Of a DNA stretch of 8,419 bases, positions 1-5,657 are shown one piece after another. The notes beneath the pieces were generated by a model. It saw only the letters and a list, made by a program, of their open reading frames with translations. It had not been told where the DNA came from and ran no database searches. The stretch is from Betaproteobacteria bacterium (GTDB lineage: Bacteria; Pseudomonadota; Gammaproteobacteria; Tethybacterales; Tethybacteraceae). The position numbers and the translations under genes are program-made. Each line of letters begins with the position of its first letter. The first letter of the stretch is position 1. The DNA lies in assembly GCA_026710225.1 (NCBI GenBank), contig JAPORI010000172.1, forward strand, positions 1 to 8,419, read 5' to 3'.

Positions 1-548
1 ATGATCATGAACAAAGATGACAACGACAGGGCGATTACAGGCATGTTCAGGAATGCAACATTCAAGATTCCCATCCCGAACGCCATTATCATTCCGATGA
101 ACAAAACCTTGGAAATGCCCGGAGTTGCAAAGTTGCGGGTGGTAACGGTTGCGTACCCGGCCAGAGCCAGAAACAGCGCCGCAGTGCCGCCGATCGCCAG
201 ACCAATCAACTCAACCCCGTTCTTGAGCGACAGAGCAACGGCGAGAATATCGCCGAGAAAATAGCCAAGGGCACCGGTGAATACAAACAGCCAGCCAATT
301 CCAGCGGCGCTGTTGCGATTGCGGATGATCATGGCCTGCAACCCGACCAAGGCAACCATGAATGCAATCAGAGTACCCCAGAAGCCGAGCACGGCAGTTG
401 GCGGATTGGCAATCCCGATTGCAGCACCGCCGATGGTCGGCAGCAGCGACACGGCCAGCAGCAGATAAGTGTTGCGCAAGACTCGGGCGGCTTCCGGCGA
501 AACCCGGGTCGAGGACATTCCGGCTCTTACATTTATAACGGCTGACAT
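1..548 (-). CDS. yccA: Bax inhibitor-1 family membrane protein, YccA-like (C-terminus cut by window start)
   Basis: This gene encodes a polytopic inner-membrane protein; 182 residues are visible and the gene runs off the window start. The segment RVLRNTYLLL (about residues 22-31), the motif FTGALGYFLG (90-99) and IGGTAALF (119-126) match the Bax1-I/YccA family by recall of E. coli YccA (219 aa). Hydrophobic helices are visible at about 27-46, 53-73, 83-105, 113-134, 146-164 and from 167 to the edge; the last helix and tail (roughly 40 residues) are missing. E. coli YccA interacts with and modulates the FtsH protease; the same role here is inference. The ATG at 548 is preceded by AGGAG (559-563 on the plus strand, 10-nt spacer), which fixes the start. 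The family usually has Pro after LGY.LG, but here it is Asp100. The gene lies downstream of ispD and has its own strong promoter. Confidence 0.9.
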   Translation of the reverse strand, partial: MSAVINVRAGMSSTRVSPEAARVLRNTYLLLAVSLLPTIGGAAIGIANPPTAVLGFWGTLIAFMVALVGLQAMIIRNRNSAAGIGWLFVFTGALGYFLGDILAVALSLKNGVELIGLAIGGTAALFLALAGYATVTTRNFATPGISKVLFIGMIMAFGMGILNVAFLNMPVIALSLSSLFMI

Positions 549-589
549 CTTTGCTGTTCTCCTGTCGTGGACAAATGAATCTGGTCTTT

Positions 590-625
590 GACCGATATTA
601 TAAGCGCATTTGCTCTTTAAATCAA
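590..625 (-). promoter_or_regulatory. sigma70 promoter of the yccA-like gene
   Basis: Read on the minus strand there is a -35 TTGATT (620-625), a 17-nt spacer and a perfect -10 TATAAT (597-602). Transcription should start near 590, giving a leader of about 40 nt that contains the AGGAG ribosome binding site. The -35 overlaps the TGA stop codon of ispD (622-624), so ispD ends inside this promoter. Confidence 0.8.
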
Positions 626-1317
626 GGGCCGGCGGCAGCACGCGCAAGCAGCCACTCGGCCAGTTGCAAGTCGGCGGCTTCGGTAACCTTGGGGTTGGGA
701 TGACCTGCCGGCACCAGCCGGGGGGTGCGGCCGGCCATCTCCAGCGCCTGCGCCTCGTCGGTCGCCGGCGAATCGGCAGATAGCACCGAGCGCAGCAAAG
801 CGGCCGGCGCCGCTTGCGGGGTCATCGCCTCCCACAGGTCGCGCCGATCGACGGTGGCGGTGCTGGCGCCGTCCTTGCCCCGCTTGATGGTCGCGGCAAC
901 CGGTGCCGCCAGCAGCGCCCCGTCGGCAGATTCGGCGGCTGCATCCAGCAGCCGGGCCAAATCTTCCCGGTGCAGGCAGGGCCGGGCGGCATCATGGACG
1001 ACGATGATGTCGGAATCGGCCGCCGGGCATTTGCCCAGCCCGGCGGCAACCGTCGCCGCCCGGCTGGGGCCACCGACGGCGGCAACCGCAACCCGCTCAG
1101 CCGGGAAATCGGCCAGGGCGGCAGCCGCCTGATCGTCGCCGGCAGCAACCACCACCAGCACCTGCCTGATCCGGGGATCAGCCAGCAGCGCGGCTGTCGA
1201 GTGGGCCAGCATCGGCCGGCCGGCCAGCAGCCGGTGCTGCTTGGCAAGCCCTCCCAGCCGGCGGCCGACTCCGGCCGCAGCAACTACCGCGAAAAATTCA
1301 GCCATGCCTGCTTGCAA
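622..1317 (-). CDS. ispD: 2-C-methyl-D-erythritol 4-phosphate cytidylyltransferase (IspD)
   Basis: IspD is a cytosolic enzyme of the MEP isoprenoid pathway that joins MEP and CTP to give CDP-methylerythritol. At 231 aa it is of normal family length. Visible motifs are the nucleotide-binding loop VVAAAGVGRR (11-20), AKQ (25-27), VGGPSRAATV (81-90), VVHDAARPCL (106-115), PVAATIKR (139-146), MTPQ (165-168), TDEAQALE (186-193) and NPKVT (208-212). The residues equivalent to E. coli Arg20, Lys27, Thr140 and Lys213 are present. Several family positions differ: Pro to Ala in the first motif, Pro to Ala in PKQ, Asp to Ala before the Thr of the DT.K motif, and Ile to Pro in NIKVT. The start is uncertain: a TTG at 1317 has GGAAG nine nt upstream, while an ATG at 1305 (MAEFF) has only AGCAGG one nt upstream. 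The usual partner ispF does not follow; yccA does. Confidence 0.93.
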   Translation of the reverse strand: MQAGMAEFFAVVAAAGVGRRLGGLAKQHRLLAGRPMLAHSTAALLADPRIRQVLVVVAAGDDQAAAALADFPAERVAVAAVGGPSRAATVAAGLGKCPAADSDIIVVHDAARPCLHREDLARLLDAAAESADGALLAAPVAATIKRGKDGASTATVDRRDLWEAMTPQAAPAALLRSVLSADSPATDEAQALEMAGRTPRLVPAGHPNPKVTEAADLQLAEWLLARAAAGP

Positions 1318-1326
1318 AAGAGTACG

Positions 1327-1331
1327 CTTCC
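1327..1331 (-). promoter_or_regulatory. ribosome binding site favouring the TTG start of ispD
   Basis: On the minus strand GGAAG lies 9 nt before the TTG codon at 1317 and 21 nt before the alternative ATG at 1305. The spacing suits only the TTG. It sits directly next to the palindrome at 1332-1349. Confidence 0.4.
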
Positions 1332-1349
1332 ATCCAGTTGCAACTGGAT
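1332..1349. promoter_or_regulatory. perfect 18-bp palindrome between ispD and ubiB, possible operator
   Basis: The sequence ATCCAGTTGCAACTGGAT is perfectly self-complementary with no spacer. It lies in the divergent intergenic region, just downstream of a candidate -10 for ispD (TACAAT, 1357-1362 on the minus strand), about where that transcript would begin. A dimeric repressor bound here could block ispD and perhaps ubiB. I do not recognise it as the site of a named regulator. In the ispD transcript it could instead fold into a short hairpin beside the ribosome binding site. Confidence 0.5.
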
Positions 1350-1356
1350 TGCCGCT

Positions 1357-1362
1357 ATTGTA
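1357..1362 (-). promoter_or_regulatory. candidate -10 box of ispD
   Basis: On the minus strand TACAAT lies 39 nt before the TTG start of ispD. The -35 at the matching distance (TCGCTG, 1380-1385) is poor. The 9-mer TTACAATAG recurs upstream of the ankyrin gene, which mildly supports a promoter element. Confidence 0.35.
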
Positions 1363-1393
1363 AGTAGCCGGCGCAGCAGCAGCGATGATTGCC

Positions 1394-1399
1394 TAGAAT
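1394..1399 (+). promoter_or_regulatory. candidate -10 box of the ubiB-hemCDXY operon
   Basis: TAGAAT (five of six matches to the consensus) lies 43 nt before the ubiB ATG. No good -35 is seen at 16-18 nt upstream, so the call rests on the hexamer and its position alone. Confidence 0.3.
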
Positions 1400-1442
1400 C
1401 AACTATTCGCAGCCGCCATTGGCAGCTTGCCGGTTACTTTTC

Positions 1443-2954
1443 ATGAACATCATCCGCCTGTTTACCATCGTCGCCATATCGGTGCGCTTCGGCCTCGACG
1501 AAATCCTGGTGCGCTCCTTTGCCCCGGACTGGCTGCGGCGCAGCTGGCTGACCCTGATGTTCTGGCGGCCGATTGGCAAGGGGCGCGGCCTGCGCCTGCG
1601 CCGGGCACTGGAGAAACTCGGACCGCTGTTCGTCAAGTTCGGCCAGGTGCTTTCCACCCGTCAGGACATCCTGCCAGCCGACATCGCCAGCGCCCTGGCC
1701 GATCTGCAAGACAAGGTGCCGGCGCAGCCGTTTGCCAAGATCGAGGCGACGATCAACGCCAGTCTCGGGCAACCCTGGCAGCAGGTGTTCGAGTCGATTG
1801 ATCCGCAGCCGATCGGATCGGCTTCCGTCGCCCAGGTGCATCGCGGCAAACTGATCTCCGGGCCGCAGGTTGCAATCAAGGTGCTGCGCCCGGATTTGCA
1901 GCGCAAGATTGGCCGCGATATCTCGCTGATGCGCACTGCTGCTGCAATCGTCGAGCGTTTTGCCAGCGACAGCCGGCGCCTGCGACTGGGTGAGATCATC
2001 GACGAGTTCGATCGCAGCCTGCACGAGGAGATCGATCTGCTCCACGAAGCGGCCAACTGCACCCAGATGCGCCGCAACTTCGCCAACTTCCCGATGCTGC
2101 GCATCCCCAAGGTGCACTGGCCGCTGTGCACCAGCGAGGTGATGGTCATGGAAGAGTTAATCGGCACCCCGGTCGATCAGATTGAGGACCTGATCGCAGC
2201 CGGCGTTGACCTGTCGCGGCTAGCCAAGGCCGGCGTGGAGATATTCTTCACCCAGGTATTCAGGGACAGTTTCTTTCACGCCGACATGCATCCGGGCAAC
2301 CTGCATGTCGATGATCAGGGTCGCTTCATCGCGCTGGACTACGGGATAACCGGCACCCTTTCCGAGTTCGACAAGGAATACATCGGCTCCAACTTCCTGG
2401 CCTTTCTCAACCGCGACTACCGCAAGGTGGCGCTGATGCATGTCGAGGCCGGCTGGACGCCGGCGGACACCAACATCCCCCAGTTCGAAGCGGCGATCCG
2501 TGCCGTGTGCGAACCGATCTTCGCCCTGCCGCTCAAGGAAATATCATTCGGGCGGCTGCTGCTGCAACTGTTTCAAGTCGCCCGCCGCTTCAACCTGATC
2601 GTCCAGCCGCAACTTATCTTGCTGCAAAAGACGCTGCTCAACATCGAGGGTATCGGGCGGCGACTGGCGCCGGAACTCAACCTGTGGGAAACAGCCCGGC
2701 CCTTTCTGGAGGAATGGGTGAAAAAGCGCCGCGATCCGCGCAAGTTCGCCAGTGCCCTGATTGAAGGCGCACCGGCGCTGATGGCGGTGCTGCCGGAAGT
2801 GCCGCAGGCAGTGCGACGCGCTGTTCACCAATTCAACACCGCCGCCGATGACCGCGCAACACGCGAACGGCAGCTCGAGCGGCGCCTGCGGCGCAGTTAC
2901 CTGATCATCGGGGCGCTGATCGGCTTCATCGCCGCCGCCACCTTTCTTGCCTAG
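1443..2954 (+). CDS. ubiB: UbiB, ABC1/AarF-type atypical kinase needed for ubiquinone biosynthesis
   Basis: UbiB is a membrane-anchored protein-kinase-like ATPase that assists ubiquinone biosynthesis. Its exact biochemical step is not settled in the family. The 503-aa sequence resembles E. coli UbiB (546 aa) nearly throughout. The family's KxGQ motif is KFGQ (65-68) followed by VLSTRQD, the Ala-rich nucleotide loop is IGSASVAQVH (124-133), the ATP-site Lys is Lys146 in VAIKVLRP, the catalytic-type loop is FFHADMHPGN (277-286) and the metal motif is DYG (299-301). The region ISFGRLLLQLF to VQPQLILLQKTLL (367-399) is also typical. One C-terminal membrane helix is visible (about 485-503) where the E. 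coli protein has two. The ATG at 1443 aligns with the family N-terminus, though no clear Shine-Dalgarno precedes it; an in-frame TTG at 1389 would add 18 residues that do not look like UbiB. It is the first gene of the operon with hemC three nt downstream. Confidence 0.95.
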   Translation: MNIIRLFTIVAISVRFGLDEILVRSFAPDWLRRSWLTLMFWRPIGKGRGLRLRRALEKLGPLFVKFGQVLSTRQDILPADIASALADLQDKVPAQPFAKIEATINASLGQPWQQVFESIDPQPIGSASVAQVHRGKLISGPQVAIKVLRPDLQRKIGRDISLMRTAAAIVERFASDSRRLRLGEIIDEFDRSLHEEIDLLHEAANCTQMRRNFANFPMLRIPKVHWPLCTSEVMVMEELIGTPVDQIEDLIAAGVDLSRLAKAGVEIFFTQVFRDSFFHADMHPGNLHVDDQGRFIALDYGITGTLSEFDKEYIGSNFLAFLNRDYRKVALMHVEAGWTPADTNIPQFEAAIRAVCEPIFALPLKEISFGRLLLQLFQVARRFNLIVQPQLILLQKTLLNIEGIGRRLAPELNLWETARPFLEEWVKKRRDPRKFASALIEGAPALMAVLPEVPQAVRRAVHQFNTAADDRATRERQLERRLRRSYLIIGALIGFIAAATFLA

Positions 2955-2957
2955 GGA

Positions 2958-3866
2958 ATGCACCTGCGTCTTGCCACCCGCAAGAGTCCGCTCGCCCTAG
3001 TCCAGGCCCGGCTTGCGGCAGCCGCCCTGCAAAAAGCTCATCGTGACATGGAAGTCGAACTGGTGCCAATCACCAGTCAGGGTGACACGATCAGCGGCCG
3101 GCTGGCCGATCACGGCGGCAAGGAGTTGTTCGTGCACGCCCTGCAACAAGCGATGCGCGCCGGCCAGGCCGATGCGGCCTGTCACTCGCTAAAGGATGTC
3201 GGTGCCGACAGCGACGAGTTTGTGCTGGCCGCCTTCCTGCCGCGCGGCCCGGCGGCCGATGCCCTGATCGGCAAGAGCCTGGCTGAACTGGAAGTAATGG
3301 ACGCCCCGCGCATCGGAACTTCCAGTCCCCGGCGCACCGGGCTGATAAAAAGCCTGCTGCCCGGTGCGCAACCGGTGGAGATTCGCGGCAATGTCGGCAC
3401 CCGGATCGAAAAGATCGCCGCCGGAAAAATCGATGCGCTGCTGCTGGCCGCGGCCGGACTGCACCGGCTGAATCTGCAAGCATCGATCGCACAAGTTTTG
3501 CCCTGTGCAACCTTCGTTCCGGCTCCGGGACAAGGCATCATCGCGCTTGAATGTCAACGCGCCAAGGGCAGCATCGCCGGCTTGCTGGCTGCGGTTTCCG
3601 ATCCGGAAACCGGTGCGGCCGCTCTCGCCGAGCGGGCGGTTGCCGCGCGCGTCGCCGGCGACTGCCACACCCCGCTGGCAGCACACGCAACCGTAGTCAA
3701 CGGACAGGTGCAGACCACCTGCCTGCTTACCGCTCCGGACGGTTCCGCTCTCGCCCGCGCCCAGGGGCTGGCCGAGCAACCGCAGCAATCCGGCCGCCAG
3801 GCAGCCGAGCAGATGCTTGATGCCGGCGGCCGGCAAATCCTGGCGCAAATCAACGCCGGCGGCTGA
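2958..3866 (+). CDS. hemC: porphobilinogen deaminase (hydroxymethylbilane synthase)
   Basis: HemC is a cytosolic enzyme that polymerises four porphobilinogens into hydroxymethylbilane for heme and siroheme. The 302-aa length is normal. Key residues are visible: ATRKSPLAL (6-14), HSLKD with catalytic Asp80 (76-80), GTSSPRR with Arg125-Arg126 (120-126), RGNVGTR (143-149), PAPGQG (188-193) and GDC with Cys236, which should carry the dipyrromethane cofactor. Two patches differ from E. coli: the Pro after HSxKDV is replaced by Gly82, and the acidic ERED.RDA segment is replaced by LPRGPAADA. The start must be this ATG because the first beta strand begins two residues later. AGGGA abuts the ATG with no spacer, so translation probably depends on coupling to ubiB, whose TAG stop is 3 nt upstream and in the same frame. 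Confidence 0.96.
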   Translation: MHLRLATRKSPLALVQARLAAAALQKAHRDMEVELVPITSQGDTISGRLADHGGKELFVHALQQAMRAGQADAACHSLKDVGADSDEFVLAAFLPRGPAADALIGKSLAELEVMDAPRIGTSSPRRTGLIKSLLPGAQPVEIRGNVGTRIEKIAAGKIDALLLAAAGLHRLNLQASIAQVLPCATFVPAPGQGIIALECQRAKGSIAGLLAAVSDPETGAAALAERAVAARVAGDCHTPLAAHATVVNGQVQTTCLLTAPDGSALARAQGLAEQPQQSGRQAAEQMLDAGGRQILAQINAGG

Positions 3867-4636
3867 TGGACCAGGCAGAACAGTTTGCCGGCATGGAACT
3901 CATCGGGCTGCGATCGCCGCACCTGCTTGCCCGGATGCAGCAGCTGGTGCGCGCCGGCGGTGGCCGGATGAGCGCGCTGGCAACCCATCAGATTGAGCCG
4001 ATCGAGGACTGTCCGGCTGCACTCGATCTGCTCGACAATCCGGCTGCATTCGCCTGGGCAATCTTCGCCAGCCCGAATGCGGTGGAGAGTCTGGTCAAGA
4101 TATCGATCCGGCACCGGCGAACGCCAAACCCCAACCTGGCAACCGCCGCTCCGGGCCAGCAGACCGCTCAGGCACTGGCGGCAGCCGGCTTCACCAACAT
4201 CGTTGCACCGGCAGCGGAAGCCGGCCTGGGCCAGCTGCTCGCCAGCGGCCAACTGGCAGAACTATCGGGGTGCAAGGTTGCGCTGGTGCAAAGACAGGCA
4301 GCCCCGCCCCGGGCTTTTGACATGCTGCGCGAAATGCAGGCAGACCCGGTTGCAGTTGAATGCTACCGGCGGATTCCGGCTGCCACAGATTTGTGGAGTT
4401 CGCTGCCCTCTTCCCGGCGCGCGGCCTGCAACTGCCTGCTCGCATTTGATGCGGACTCCCTGGCGGTGCTTGTCGAGCGCGCCGGCCACGACGCGCCGCG
4501 GCTAAAGCGGCTGCCGCTGGGGGTGCACCATCCCCAAATCGAGGCCAAGGCGCGCCAGATGGGTTTTGAAAATATAATTACCCAATCCAGCCCGGCCGAA
4601 CTGCTGGCTCAGCTTGCCCGGCACCTATCCTCCTGA
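3866..4636 (+). CDS. hemD: uroporphyrinogen-III synthase
   Basis: HemD cyclises hydroxymethylbilane, inverting ring D, to give uroporphyrinogen III. The family is highly divergent in sequence, and the call combines position with weak motifs. The 256-aa length is typical. Visible features are an N-terminal strand MELIGLRSP (10-18), WAIFASPNAVESL (64-76), PGQQTAQALAAAGF (96-109; the family has a G..TA.AL...GF motif here), a second-domain strand CKVALVQRQ (136-144), and ECYRR (165-169). The ATG overlaps the hemC stop as TGATG. A second possible start is the ATG at 3893 (Met10), which would bring the N-terminus in line with many family members, but it has no better ribosome binding site. hemX begins one nt after the stop. 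Both halves of the two-domain fold appear complete. Confidence 0.88.
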   Translation: MDQAEQFAGMELIGLRSPHLLARMQQLVRAGGGRMSALATHQIEPIEDCPAALDLLDNPAAFAWAIFASPNAVESLVKISIRHRRTPNPNLATAAPGQQTAQALAAAGFTNIVAPAAEAGLGQLLASGQLAELSGCKVALVQRQAAPPRAFDMLREMQADPVAVECYRRIPAATDLWSSLPSSRRAACNCLLAFDADSLAVLVERAGHDAPRLKRLPLGVHHPQIEAKARQMGFENIITQSSPAELLAQLARHLSS

Positions 4637-4637
4637 A

Positions 4638-5657
4638 ATGAACAAAGAAAGCCAATCAGCAAAAAATGATCCACCGCCGGCGAAGTCCGGCGGCGGCTTC
4701 AAGCGCTTTGTGCTGCTGGTTGCACTCGCTGCCGGCGGCTGGTGGGCCTACAGCAGCGGCCGCCTCAACGATTACCTGCCCTCCTTTCTCCACCGGCTGC
4801 CGGAAACCGCCCCGGTGCCGGCCGATTTTGCAACCGCATTCTCGCAGCCGGAAATACCGGAAACCGGAACCATCGATTCGGCCGCCGAACTGTCGTCAGC
4901 ACTGCCGCCGCTGGCAGCAAGCGAACCGACCGCAGATGAGGACACCGCCGATGTCTTCCGGCAGATGGAAGCGCTTGACACCCGGCTCAGCGGCACCGAA
5001 CAGAACCTGCGCCAGATGAGCGAGTTGCTCGAAAGCGTCGCCACCGAAGTTGCCGGATCACCGGGCGGCTCCGGCGGCTTCGCACCGCTGCTCGATGTGG
5101 TGCGCATCAAGATCGAACTCATCGACATGCGCCTGCGTCTGTCCGGTGATGCAGCTGCCGCCGACTCCGAACTCGAGCAGCTAGCCAAGAATGTTGCGCC
5201 GGGCACTTCCGTGGCCGAGTTGATCTCCGACAATCGCCGCCGGCTGGCCGGAATTCCGTCGCGCAGCAGCATCTTTGATCGCCTCGAACAGATTCAGCGC
5301 GACGCCCAGGCCGCGATCGACAACGCCTTGCGCGCCGCCCAGGCCGCCGATAGCGACGCGGCCACCGCCAGCGACGGGCTGCTCGGCCGGCTGTTCAAGA
5401 TCAGCGACGCAACCCCGGCTCGGCCGGCATCGGTAATGCCGGCTGAAAGCATCGCCGCGGCTGCCGCCGAGTGCATCCGCGCCCTGGCCCAGGGTCAGCG
5501 CGACGCCTATCTGGAAGAGCTCAACAAACTTGAAATAGAAGCTGCCGCCCTCAACGACAACTCGCCGAGCGCCTATTCGCTGAGTCTTGCCAAGTCAATT
5601 GCCGAGCTGATCAACATCGGCTATCCATCCTATTCCCTGCAACTTTCGGCATCCTGA
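4638..5657 (+). CDS. hemX: HemX-family inner-membrane protein
   Basis: HemX is encoded beside hemCD in many gammaproteobacteria. It is often labelled a uroporphyrinogen-III methyltransferase, but nothing here resembles the SAM-binding fold of such enzymes, and its exact role is unknown to me. The 339-aa protein has a charged, Gly/Pro-rich cytoplasmic N-terminus (1-20), one membrane helix FKRFVLLVALAAGGWWAY (21-38), a low-complexity linker (55-100), a probable coiled coil (about 103-138) and the helical core (about 150-230) with the LL....IELIDMRLRLSGD pattern and SDNRRRLAGIP (197-207). This gives the single-pass, periplasmic coiled-coil layout of the family. It is shorter than E. coli HemX (393 aa). 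The ATG at 4638 lies one nt after the hemD TGA and has no Shine-Dalgarno, so coupling is likely. The alternative TTG at 4614 inside hemD would add eight residues and seems unlikely. The call depends strongly on gene order. Confidence 0.85.
   Translation: MNKESQSAKNDPPPAKSGGGFKRFVLLVALAAGGWWAYSSGRLNDYLPSFLHRLPETAPVPADFATAFSQPEIPETGTIDSAAELSSALPPLAASEPTADEDTADVFRQMEALDTRLSGTEQNLRQMSELLESVATEVAGSPGGSGGFAPLLDVVRIKIELIDMRLRLSGDAAAADSELEQLAKNVAPGTSVAELISDNRRRLAGIPSRSSIFDRLEQIQRDAQAAIDNALRAAQAADSDAATASDGLLGRLFKISDATPARPASVMPAESIAAAAAECIRALAQGQRDAYLEELNKLEIEAAALNDNSPSAYSLSLAKSIAELINIGYPSYSLQLSAS

Noticed and set aside
1..468. Plus-strand open frames at 1-264 and 277-468
   Set aside because: These are antisense to the YccA-like gene, which has a promoter, a ribosome binding site and family motifs.
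814..1446. Long plus-strand open frame opposite ispD, with others at 725-1132 and 822-1283
   Set aside because: They lie antisense to or out of frame with ispD, whose motifs are clear. Their translations are low-complexity Arg/Ser/Ala/Gly-rich, as expected from GC-rich shadow frames.
1434..2167. Minus-strand open frames of 168-227 codons opposite ubiB
   Set aside because: UbiB is unambiguous on the plus strand across this whole stretch, and the opposite frames show no recognisable motif or ribosome binding site.
4573..4578. Perfect TATAAT inside the 3' end of hemD, 60 nt before hemX
   Set aside because: No -35 lies at a suitable distance and no extended -10 TG precedes it. The codons give the expected FENIIT strand of HemD, so it is probably coincidence.
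4638..5657. Calling HemX a uroporphyrinogen-III C-methyltransferase
   Set aside because: No SAM-binding methyltransferase motif is visible. The layout is one membrane helix plus coiled coil, so the enzyme name would be misleading.
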